From Treponema sp. (lineage in GTDB: Bacteria; Spirochaetota; Spirochaetia; Treponematales; Treponemataceae): a stretch of DNA of 64,000 nt. Made by a program: the position numbers and the translations under genes. The stretch lies in contig JAEDCT010000006.1 in assembly GCA_016294035.1 (NCBI GenBank), positions 1 through 64,000 of the forward strand, given 5' to 3'. Under the pieces are notes generated by a model. It had not been told where the DNA came from, made no database searches, and saw only the letters and a list, made by a program, of their open reading frames with translations. Positions 21,266 to 29,900 of the stretch are shown in pieces. Each line of letters opens with the position of its first letter. The stretch's first letter is position 1.

Positions 21266-21739
21266 ATGGACTTGAAGGCACTCTATCAGGAAATATTGAA
21301 TGAACACAATTTGAATCCGTCTCACAAGGGATTGACTGAAAATGCAACATTTACACTTCATGGAGTAAATCCATCCTGTGGTGACAATATCTATCTTCAG
21401 CTCAAGACTGATGAAAATGGAATCATTACTGATGGAAGCTTCAGCGGTTCTGGTTGTGCCATTAGCCAGGCAAGTGTAGACATGATGCTTGATGATGTAA
21501 TTGGCAAGTCAAAGGAAGAAGCACTCAAACTGGCATCAACTTTTATGGGAATGATTAAGGGTGAGGATGTAAGCGAAACTGATATTGAAGAACTGGATGA
21601 AGCTGCGTCTCTCCAGAATATCAGCAAAATGCCGGCGAGAGTCAAGTGTGCGGTTTTGGGCTGGCATACAATGGAAGAGATGCTCAAGGGCGGCAAGAAT
21701 GAAGCCTCAGGTTCTGTAGAGCATTGTTCCACAGAATAG
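21266..21739 (+). CDS. sufU: Sulfur-acceptor protein SufU
   Basis: The 157-residue protein takes sulfur from SufS. It is IscU-like, with zinc/sulfur ligands C38 and D40 (NPSCGDN), C64 (GSGCAIS) and C128 (RVKCAVLGW), and it has the roughly 20-residue insertion between the second and third ligands that marks SufU (GEDVSETDIEELDEA). The C-terminal tail GGKNEASGSVEHCSTE carries a non-conserved extra Cys. It follows sufS by 22 bases with the ribosome-binding site AGGGAGG. Confidence 0.95.
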   Translation: MDLKALYQEILNEHNLNPSHKGLTENATFTLHGVNPSCGDNIYLQLKTDENGIITDGSFSGSGCAISQASVDMMLDDVIGKSKEEALKLASTFMGMIKGEDVSETDIEELDEAASLQNISKMPARVKCAVLGWHTMEEMLKGGKNEASGSVEHCSTE

Positions 21740-21793
21740 TTTTTCCTGCATGCTGGATTTTTATCATTAACAATAAACTGGAATTAAATATCT

Positions 21794-23041
21794 ATGAATG
21801 AGACAGTAAGAATTTTTTTGAAGCCAAAAGAAGATAAGGAAATTTCCCAGGGATTTCCATGGGTTTATGACAATGAAATTTCACAGGTAAAGTTTGCTGC
21901 AAAGGACGGAATCAAGACCACATCCCTTGCTGAATGTCAGGTGAGTGACGGAAAACTTGTAGAAGTTTATACCAATGCAGGTGGATTTCTTGCAACTGGA
22001 ATCATCAACAGAAAATCAAAGATTACCGTAAGGCTTATTTCAACTGACCATGCCGATCAGGTTTCCGCAAATATTTCTGAGTTCTGGAAAAAGCGTGTGC
22101 GCGATGCAGTAAGTATCAGGTACTTGAGCTTTTCAAAGGAAGACAGCATGAGGCTTATCTTTGGTGAAGCTGATTTGATTCCGGGACTGATTGTTGAAAA
22201 GTATGTTGATTCTGATCAGGTTTATCTTGTGGTTCAGTTTCTTGCTCTTGCCTGTGATGTTTATAGAAAAGAGATTATCAGTGCGCTTAAGGAAGTTGTT
22301 TCTCCAGACTATATTTTTGAAAGAAGTGATGCTTCCGTCAGGGGCAAGGAAGGTCTTGATGAAAAATCAGGATGGATTGGAAAGGCCGGCAAGGAAGTAA
22401 TCACAATCAGGGAAAACGGAATCTACATTAAGGTTGATATTGCCCGTGGTCAGAAGACAGGATATTTCCTTGACCAGAAATTCAACCGAAAGAGGGTTGC
22501 TGATTTTTGCCACGGAAAAAAAGTTCTTGATACATTCACTCATACAGGTGCCTTTGGGCTTAATGCATTTATGGGTGGTGCCCGTGAAGTTGTGAGCTGT
22601 GATATTTCTCAGGAAGCAGTTGATCTTGTAAATGAAAATATCAGTCTTAACAATGCCGGTTCAAAAATGAAATCCCTTTGTGCTGATGTTTTTGATCTTC
22701 TCAAGAAATATGAAAGTGAAGGTGAAAAGTTTGACGTGATCATTCTTGATCCTCCTGCATTTACCAAGGCTGCCTCTTCAATCAACAAGGCATACAGCGG
22801 ATACAAGGAAATCAATCTTCGTGCCATGAGACTTTTGAATGAAGGTGGAATTCTTGTTACTTGTTCATGCTCTCACTATTTTGACGAGAACACATTTTAT
22901 TCCATGATCATGCATGCAGCAAAAGATTCCCACAAAAAAATTCAGGTCCTTGAAAAAAGGGGGGCTGCTCCTGATCATCCGGTTCTTCTCGGGTATCCTA
23001 AAAGCGAATACCTTAAGTGTGCCATTTGCCGGGTAATGTAA
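21794..23041 (+). CDS. Class I SAM-dependent rRNA methyltransferase, RlmI-like
   Basis: The 415-residue protein has an N-terminal PUA-type RNA-binding domain (IFLKPKEDKEISQGFPWVYD...) and a C-terminal Rossmann methyltransferase. Motif I is VLDTFTHTGAFGLNAF, the acidic motif is SCDISQEAVDLV, and FDVIILDPPAFTK is motif IV. GILVTCSCSHYF near the end contains a Cys pair seen in this family. RlmI methylates C1962 of 23S rRNA in E. coli to 5-methylcytosine; the exact target here is inferred. Its stop shares a base with miaA (TAATG). Confidence 0.88.
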   Translation: MNETVRIFLKPKEDKEISQGFPWVYDNEISQVKFAAKDGIKTTSLAECQVSDGKLVEVYTNAGGFLATGIINRKSKITVRLISTDHADQVSANISEFWKKRVRDAVSIRYLSFSKEDSMRLIFGEADLIPGLIVEKYVDSDQVYLVVQFLALACDVYRKEIISALKEVVSPDYIFERSDASVRGKEGLDEKSGWIGKAGKEVITIRENGIYIKVDIARGQKTGYFLDQKFNRKRVADFCHGKKVLDTFTHTGAFGLNAFMGGAREVVSCDISQEAVDLVNENISLNNAGSKMKSLCADVFDLLKKYESEGEKFDVIILDPPAFTKAASSINKAYSGYKEINLRAMRLLNEGGILVTCSCSHYFDENTFYSMIMHAAKDSHKKIQVLEKRGAAPDHPVLLGYPKSEYLKCAICRVM

Positions 23042-23991
23042 TGGGCAAGTACAACACTGTGGTTCTTCTGGGACCAACTGCAACCGGGAAAACTTCAATT
23101 GCTGTTTCCCTTGCCTCACGATTCGGCTGGGACATTATTTCTGCTGATTCAAGACAGGTCTACAAGGGACTTGATCTGGGAAGCGGAAAGGATATTGATG
23201 AATATATTCTTAGTGACGGACGAAAAATTCCCTATCATCTTATTGACGTTACGACTCTTCATGATGAATTCAATGTGTTTCATTTTCAGCAGAAGTTTTA
23301 TTCTCTGTTCAATGAATTTTCAGTTTCTGGAAAAATGCCCTTTGTTTGCGGCGGCACCGGAATGTATGTTGATTCGATTGTAAGGGATTATGATTTGACT
23401 CCGGTTCCTGAGAATCCGGAACTTAGAAAGACTCTTTCAGAAAAGTCTCTTGAAGAACTTGATGAGATGCTCCTTTCCTATAAGCCAAAGCTTCACAACA
23501 TGAGTGACCTGAAACTTAAGGACAGGGTAATAAAGGCTCTTGAAATTCAGTTATTCATAAATAGTGAAGAGGGAAAGAAATTTAAGTCAGAGCACAGAAG
23601 ACCGGAAGTTAATGCCCTCGTCATTGGAAACACTCTTCCACGTGCAAAGTTGTATGAGAATATCAGAATAAGACTTCATGAAAGGCTTGACTGTGGAATG
23701 ATTGAAGAGGTTCGAGCTCTTCATGAAAGGGATGGTTATTCCTGGGAGCGTCTTGAAAAGTTAGGCCTTGAATACAGATATGTGAGCCTTTATCTTGAAG
23801 GAAAAATTGATAAGGACGAGATGATTGCTGAACTGTATCATGCCATTTGTCAGTTTGCAAAACGGCAGGAAACCTGGTTTAGAAGAATGGAGCGAAACGG
23901 CGTGAACATTCACTGGCTTCCCCTTGAAGGCTCAAAGAATCAGAGAATCAGTGATGCAGAGGAATACATTCGGTCCAACATTGGCTTGTAG
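23041..23991 (+). CDS. miaA: tRNA dimethylallyltransferase
   Basis: MiaA adds a dimethylallyl group to A37 of tRNAs that read codons starting with U. The 316-residue protein has the P-loop GPTATGKTS (residues 10-18), the ISADSRQVYKGLDLGSGK segment that holds the catalytic Asp and substrate-binding residues, CGGTGMYVDS, and the late QFAKRQETWFRR motif that contacts tRNA. It overlaps the previous stop by one base, so it is translationally coupled. Length is normal. Confidence 0.95.
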   Translation: MGKYNTVVLLGPTATGKTSIAVSLASRFGWDIISADSRQVYKGLDLGSGKDIDEYILSDGRKIPYHLIDVTTLHDEFNVFHFQQKFYSLFNEFSVSGKMPFVCGGTGMYVDSIVRDYDLTPVPENPELRKTLSEKSLEELDEMLLSYKPKLHNMSDLKLKDRVIKALEIQLFINSEEGKKFKSEHRRPEVNALVIGNTLPRAKLYENIRIRLHERLDCGMIEEVRALHERDGYSWERLEKLGLEYRYVSLYLEGKIDKDEMIAELYHAICQFAKRQETWFRRMERNGVNIHWLPLEGSKNQRISDAEEYIRSNIGL

Positions 23992-24081
23992 ATTCCAGCT
24001 GAATGGGTGTTTTTCGAAAAACTTTCCAAACACTATAGAATTGAAAAATCAGCAATAATAATAATAGAGAAAAAGAAGTAA

Positions 24082-24366
24082 TCAGCTTAGAGGGAAAAAC
24101 ATGAATTTGCAACCGTCATCGTAGTCTGGTTCTGCGTATTCAAAAAAGTTCTTGTCTTCGATGTTTTCCAATTCCCTGAAGCAGAGCCTGGTCTTGTAAT
24201 AGTTTACAAGTTTAGGTGTGTCAATGGCAAAAATAAACAAGTCCTTGCAGGCAATTGTGCAGAGATAATTTGTAAGCTGAGTTTCATCATGCTGAACCCT
24301 GAATTTTTTAAGTTCATAGGAATTCAGGGATGAAGACAGCAATTCAACATAGAAAGGACTTTCCAT
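24082..24366 (-). CDS. Conserved hypothetical protein
   Basis: I do not recognise this 94-residue protein. It starts MESPFYVELLSSSLNSYELK and is rich in Phe, Tyr and acidic residues, with DKNFFEYAEPDYDDGCKFMF near the end; it is probably a small globular protein without signal or membrane span. Its ATG (24366) overlaps the stop of the upstream gene by one base, so the two are translated together. Confidence 0.6.
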   Translation of the reverse strand: MESPFYVELLSSSLNSYELKKFRVQHDETQLTNYLCTIACKDLFIFAIDTPKLVNYYKTRLCFRELENIEDKNFFEYAEPDYDDGCKFMFFPLS

Positions 24367-24551
24367 TATTTTGTCTCAGTCGAAACAGGAGATTTGAACT
24401 GGATAATAAAATTTTTCGCAAATTCTTCTGAACGCTGTTTGACTGTTGAGGAAAACTTGTTTTTTACAGGCTTTGCAGAAAGAATCTGTGTCATGGCTTT
24501 CTTTCCTTCTGAACCTTTGAAAACAATCATGCGTACGCTCTGTTTATGCAT
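24366..24551 (-). CDS. Small basic protein of unknown function
   Basis: This 61-residue protein starts at ATG 24551 behind AAAGGAGG. It is strongly basic (MHKQSVRMIVFKGSEGKKAM, then AKPVKNKFSSTVKQRSEEFA), with no Cys and no membrane span. The coupled downstream gene is acidic, so an interacting basic/acidic pair is conceivable, but no family is recognised. Confidence 0.6.
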   Translation of the reverse strand: MHKQSVRMIVFKGSEGKKAMTQILSAKPVKNKFSSTVKQRSEEFAKNFIIQFKSPVSTETK

Positions 24552-24672
24552 AAGTTCTGCCTCCTTTTAGTGACCTGTTATTAATATAATATATATTCTT
24601 ATAATCGACAATATTCAATTCTTTCGTTGATAAATGTCTCCAAAAATTAGAGCAAAAAAATCAGAATTATGT

Positions 24673-24678
24673 TATAAT
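24673..24678 (+). promoter_or_regulatory. -10 box of the lipoprotein gene
   Basis: A perfect TATAAT lies about 42 bases before ATG 24720. The -35 region (GAGCAA near 24650) is poor, so only the -10 is supported. Confidence 0.4.
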
Positions 24679-24719
24679 TTTTGTGAAAAAAATTAATAAA
24701 AAATAAATTGGAGGTTTTT

Positions 24720-25523
24720 ATGAAGAAAAACTTGTTTTCAATGCTGGTGATATCAGTGCTGGTATTGGCTTTTGTTGGGTGCGCAAATTCTACGGGTGAA
24801 AATAATGCTGGCGGAAGCACAGGCGAAAGCACAGGTGGAAGCAGTTACTCTGCAAAGTATGCAGTTGGTGACATCATCTTAAATGATGGAAGCAAAGTAA
24901 ATTATGAAACTGCAAAAAATTACACAGGTAGCGATTTAGATGGATTAAAATCTAAAGCTATTGCAGTAATCTTTAAGGTAGATGGTGGAAAAACTTTAGG
25001 TGTAGGCTTAAAACACAACAGAAGTGGTCTACGATGGTGTACAAATGATGCAAATGCATACAATAAAAACATTAAAACAATCCAGTGTCCTGCAAGTGGA
25101 GATGCAGGTAACCTTACTTTTACAGGTGACACAGACGGAAGCGACAACCTTGAACAGATAGCATCATTTTTGACAACGGCAGGACTGGAAAACGATACTA
25201 CAGATGCATCAAAATACCCAGCATTCTACTTTGCAAAGAACTATAAAACTACAGCAACAAATCTTGGGGCTGCATATGAAAATGGCTGGTATTTACCAAC
25301 AGTAGCAGAATTGTTTGATATCTGGAAGGTAAAAGCAACAGTAGATGCAGCAAGTAGTCTTTGTGGAGGAAGTCAGTTTGGTGATAGCTACTACTGGTCG
25401 TCGTCCCAGTACGCTTCCATCGATAGCAACGCATACGATCTCAATTTCGACGATGGGGACTGGAGCTACTACAACAAGCTCGGCAGCAACAATTACGTTT
25501 GTGCAGTGCGGGCTTTCAACTAG
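24720..25523 (+). CDS. DUF1566/Lcl-type lipoprotein, likely DGR target
   Basis: The 267-residue protein starts at ATG 24720 behind GGAGG. The signal peptide ends with the lipobox LAFVGC. A Gly/Ser/Thr linker (GGSTGESTGGSSYS) leads to a Lcl/DUF1566 C-type-lectin-like domain: YAVGDIILNDGSKVNYE, NGWYLPTVAELFDIWK, YYWSSSQYAS and a final VCAVRAFN. The last about 43 codons differ sharply in GC and codon style from the rest of the gene and look like a diversity-generating retroelement variable region. It probably displays a diversified ligand-binding tip at the cell surface. Confidence 0.85.
   Translation: MKKNLFSMLVISVLVLAFVGCANSTGENNAGGSTGESTGGSSYSAKYAVGDIILNDGSKVNYETAKNYTGSDLDGLKSKAIAVIFKVDGGKTLGVGLKHNRSGLRWCTNDANAYNKNIKTIQCPASGDAGNLTFTGDTDGSDNLEQIASFLTTAGLENDTTDASKYPAFYFAKNYKTTATNLGAAYENGWYLPTVAELFDIWKVKATVDAASSLCGGSQFGDSYYWSSSQYASIDSNAYDLNFDDGDWSYYNKLGSNNYVCAVRAFN
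25394..25523 (+). other. Candidate DGR variable region
   Basis: Codons in this stretch are dominated by NNC (TAC, TCC, ATC, AGC, CTC, TTC, GAC, GGC, AAC), which is what random change at the adenines of AAC codons yields. Fixed residues are W, SSS, G, K and the closing AVRAF. The GC content is visibly higher than in the preceding 600 bases, and the GC-rich stretch runs about 20 bases past the stop. Confidence 0.6.
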
Positions 25524-25582
25524 CGAAAGGGCGTGCAGCGGATTTAACTATTTATAAAGCCGAAATAAAATTCCAAAATTTC

Positions 25583-25617
25583 GCCCTTGGCTTATGTGAG
25601 CTAAGGGCTTTTTTTTA
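25583..25617 (+). terminator. Terminator of the lipoprotein gene
   Basis: GCCCTTGGCT and AGCTAAGGGC pair over 10 bp with one G-U and are followed by nine T. A smaller hairpin, CGAAAT/ATTTCG, lies just before it. Confidence 0.85.
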
Positions 25618-25642
25618 TTTAGTTGCAGGTTGAATGATGGTG

Positions 25643-25867
25643 CTATGCGTTTACGGCAATCTTGCTTTCGCTAGGATCTTCAATCTTTGTAAGGTATCCT
25701 GTGCGGATGCAGCTGTCAAAAAGTGAGTGCGAAATGAAGTCAGTTGTAATGTCATCGTATCCGTCCTTGTCACGAACAATACGTACAACAAAACCATCTT
25801 CTGTTTCCTTAAGGATTGTCATGTAGTCTGTAGATTTTCCAATGCTCTTCAAAGTATAATATGCCAT
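25643..25867 (-). CDS. Small conserved hypothetical protein
   Basis: ATG 25867 follows GGGGAGAA on the minus strand and opens a 74-residue frame; a longer frame to 26224 is only the shadow of tatD. The protein reads MAYYTLKSIGKSTDYMTILK, then DGFVVRIVRDKDGYDDITTD, an acidic small fold I cannot assign. It is convergent with the lipoprotein gene. The run from 25868 to 26041 holds no other gene. Confidence 0.6.
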   Translation of the reverse strand: MAYYTLKSIGKSTDYMTILKETEDGFVVRIVRDKDGYDDITTDFISHSLFDSCIRTGYLTKIEDPSESKIAVNA

Positions 25868-26041
25868 AGTATTCTCCCCACTAGAATAATTTGGTTTCAT
25901 CAGGGCCAGCTTAAATTCATGAATCAGCATGATTTTTGCCCACAATGATCTTAGTGCGTCGTACCTATATTTTCGGTGTCTTTCATCTGGCAATTTAGTG
26001 TTTTTTTCATGTGAAGGGAGTTGGCTTTGGGAGTGGTGTTT

Positions 26042-26788
26042 ATGGTGTTTTGTGATTTTCATGCTCACTTGTCTTTTTTCGATGAAAAACATGCAGTTTC
26101 TTTTTTTTCTTCTGACTCTCAGTTTTATGTTTGTTCCTGTGCATCCACGCAGGAAGAATTTCAACTTCAGAATAGAATTGCAAGTCATTTTCCCGGAAAT
26201 GTAATTCAGTCTTTTGGATCCCATCCTTTTTCACCCTGTGAGGAAGATGTTGGAATGCTGGAATTTCTTGCTCAGAGCAAAAAAATTTTCTGTGTGGGTG
26301 AGTGTGGTTGTGATGCCTTTACTCCTGAACTTCGTGGCAATCTTGAACTGCAGGAAAAAGTTTTTCGCATGCAGCTTGATGTTGCAGTAAAATATGGACT
26401 TCCGGTGGTCATTCACAATCGCAAGTCTCTGGAAACCATATTCAGAAATTCGAGTGTGCTTTCAAAATGCAAGTGTGTTGTTTTTCATGGATTTTCTTTC
26501 GGCCTGAGAGAAGCAGGGGAAATTTTGCGAAGGATTCCCAATTCATATTTTTCACTTGGAAAGAATCTTCTAAAAAAATCACCAAAATCCCTTGAATGCA
26601 TCTGCAGTCTTCCGTTTTCAAATATTGCTCTTGAAACTGATGCTCCTTTTATGACCCTGAAAAACGAGAGCAGGACTGAGCTTTCTGACATAAAACTGGT
26701 TTATGAATCTTGTGCCACAGCAACAGGAATTCCCATGGATGAAATTTCTGAAATGCTTTTCTCTAACTTCAAGAAATGCTTTTTTTAG
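26042..26788 (+). CDS. TatD-family metal-dependent hydrolase
   Basis: The 248-residue protein starts at ATG 26042, 7 bases behind GGGAG. TatD hydrolases are TIM-barrel DNases or D-aminoacyl-tRNA deacylases. Metal ligands can be traced: H-x-H in FCDFHAHL, E in VGECGCD, H in PVVIHNRK, H in VVFHGFS and D in ALETDAPF. It is slightly shorter than typical (about 260) and sequence-divergent, with extra Cys residues. It is followed by tamB after a promoter-like gap. Confidence 0.88.
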   Translation: MVFCDFHAHLSFFDEKHAVSFFSSDSQFYVCSCASTQEEFQLQNRIASHFPGNVIQSFGSHPFSPCEEDVGMLEFLAQSKKIFCVGECGCDAFTPELRGNLELQEKVFRMQLDVAVKYGLPVVIHNRKSLETIFRNSSVLSKCKCVVFHGFSFGLREAGEILRRIPNSYFSLGKNLLKKSPKSLECICSLPFSNIALETDAPFMTLKNESRTELSDIKLVYESCATATGIPMDEISEMLFSNFKKCFF

Positions 26789-26937
26789 TGAAAATAATTA
26801 TAAAATTTGATTATTTTTGGTAAAAATTTGTGCATAATCTGTATACTCTTCTATAAAAGGCGAATTTACTGTATAATTAATCGGTTATGGTGTTCCCTGG
26901 TGTCTGGGTCCTGGGGATTTGAATAGCTGAATTGATT

Positions 26938-29900
26938 ATGAAGTCAAGCATTTTAAGGATTAGTATCAGCATTCTTATTTTTCTCTCTTTCATTCTGGCA
27001 ATTGTTTTTGTCATGAGGCCGGTTTATGTCGTCGTGAACAATGCATTTGATTCAGTCCAGAAAAAGGCAATGCATGTTCTTGAAGAAAAGACCCACATGA
27101 AATTTTCTTACTCATCACTTTCTCCGTCAATTCTTTCAAAGATTTATCTCAAGGGTATTTCTGTATATGATGCTGAAAATGGTGATGAAATTTTTACGAT
27201 CAAAAAAGCTGTCGTTCACTACAGCCTTTCAAGAATTCTCAAGAAGGATTATGACAATGCATTTACCAAGGTCGTTGTTAATGACATGAACCTGGATCTC
27301 ACCCAGGAAAAAATTGATTTCATAAAATCAAATTTTTCAAAGAATAAAAAATCAGACAGAAAAACCCTGGAAGAAATTTCAGAGATGGTAAACAGGATTG
27401 CCTTCTATCTGCCTTTTGAGGTTCAGCTCAAGAATGTAAATGCATCCTACACAACTAGCCGCGGTGATTTCTATTCTTTTTCTCTTCGCATTGTTAATAT
27501 CAGAAAGGCTCAGGATGCATCCCTTTACTTCAGGGTCTTTGGAAGCCATTATGGAAAACTTGCAAGACTCCACGGATACAGTGAAGGCGTGAATTTCTAT
27601 GTTGACGGTAATCTTATCAAGATGCTTCATGGGTCATCATTCCGTGTACGCCTTGATAATCTTGCAAGGGCTGATTATTCCGTGAACAGGCTCGAGTTCC
27701 TTGTGAATTACAGGAATGATATTTTGTCTGTCCGTTCCACTCAGAGACTTCATTCCTACAAGCTCTATGCATCTTTTGATTTGAAGAACAGGGAATTGTT
27801 TACAAGTCTTGAGTCTAAGAATTTCAATCCCTATGAACTGTTCAAGGTGCCATACTGGTCTGGTGTCCTTAAATTTTTCCATGGTTCCGTGCTTACAACT
27901 CAGTCCAATTTTTCTGCAAAATTTTCTGAGGGCAAATATTCATGGAATTCAAAATCTGAGGTCAGGCTGCCATTTAGATTTTCAAAAAAAGGCCAATGGG
28001 TTTCATTTAATGCAAAAGGCGACCTGAAAAACATAGTTGTTTCATCAATGAAGGCCTGGGGTGAGCGGTGTGAGGGAACTTTCAGCGGTTCATTCAACAT
28101 TCCGGCTTTGCGTCCATCCGGAAGTCTTAGCATTGATTATTTTCTGTATCCGAGAAATGACAAGGTTCTTTCCGGGGATTTTTTCATTGAGCCAATGAAT
28201 CGTGGGTTCATGGTTGTTTCTCCAGGTGTTAATCTTGAGGGGCATACACTTACAGCCTTTCAGACTTACGCAAATATTTCCAGGCGATCAATTGATTTTT
28301 CTGTTGAGACACTGGACTATACCCATTCTGAATTTGATGTTCCTGGAAAAATTGAGGCAACCGGAAGCATTACTCTGGGTGCAAAAAAATATCTTCAGGT
28401 AAATGCATCCCTAAGCAATGAGTTCGTGGACTCGGCTCTTTATGTGACATCATTTTTTGCTGATTCTGAAAAAAAACAAACTTTCGGAAAACTGTCTAAA
28501 AAGTTCAAGCCTTACATTACGACTTTCGAGGTTTTTATTTCTTCGGATTTCAAGAACTATACATACAATTCTCCGTCTGTCCTTATAGCAAATACCCAGG
28601 CAGACAAGCAGGTGCTGTTCCTTTCATTTGATGGAAACAATGCCTCGGTAAGTGTGAGCCAGATTGATTTAATCTACGGCTCCAACAGTTTCTACGGATC
28701 TGGTGAGTATGACTATTCTTCGAAAGACAAGCAGATGACATTTGCACTGGATTTTTCATTCAATTCAATTCCCTATGAAATCACGGGAAACTATGTTATC
28801 GGCGACAATCTGTATGTAAACGGAAGCTATGGTCTTGAATTATATGCAAAATTTGATCCTGACAAAATAACGGGTTCGGCAAGCATTGAGAATTTCCCCC
28901 TGACTCTATCAAAGTATACATTCTCTCTTTCCTGTTCTTCTGACTATGTATATTCAAGTCTTGATGATTTTAATGTGTACATAAACAAATTTGATTTCTA
29001 TGAGATTACCGGAAACTTCAGGACGAAGCCGCACTTTAACATGACTGGTGTTGTTGATCAGAAGAGCTTTGTTTCATCTGAACTTCTGTATCAGGATAAT
29101 TTTTCGAGAAACTCAGGAAATGCAATTGTTTTCTGGAATGTAAATGACTCCATTCTTGAAAGCGCAAGTCTTGAACTCAACATGGTTTCAGATAATGAAA
29201 AAGAAAATATCCACATGAAGGCAGAAGTCAATAATCCTCTCAAGCTTGCCCTCAACGGTGAAAATTTCAGGAAGGATTTCTATTTCCAGGCTCAGGTAAA
29301 TGTTGACAATTATCCGGTAAACAGAATCCTCGTTGGACAGAATGCAAACAACAGCCTGTCATTTGACATAAATGCAACTGGAACTGTTGAAAATCCCTAT
29401 CTTTCCGTTGATCTTAGAAATGCTGCGGTAGGAATCGGAGGAAGCGTTCTTCATGCATCGGCTACAGCTTCTTTTATTGAAAACATTCTCACTGTTGAAC
29501 ATCTTGATGCCAGATGGAATAAGTTCAGTATTTCAAACTGCACTTCAAAAATCAATTTTGAAGAATTTTCTGGTTCTGCAGGTTTTGATGCCCATCTTGC
29601 CTTTGGAACAAAATTTGCTGATTCAAGAATTATTCTCAATCTTCAGAATCTTTCCATGGAACAAAAAAAGACTTCTCTTTTCCCTGAAATGTATTCCGTT
29701 GAATTCAGGTGCAATTCTGCAACAGGAAACTTCTTTGAAAATTTCACTCCAAAGTCCATAACTTTCATTAAGTCACCGGGACATTCTGACATTATGTCTG
29801 ACTCATCCATTGGTTTGTATGGAGATTACTCTGAGGACGGAAATCTTCATCTTGCCATTGCTCAGGACAAGAGCATTCATTTTGACATCAATGGATATAT

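Noticed and set aside
9969..25523. Local diversity-generating reverse transcriptase or template repeat
   Set aside because: I looked for an RT frame and for a second copy of either variable region in the window; none is present.
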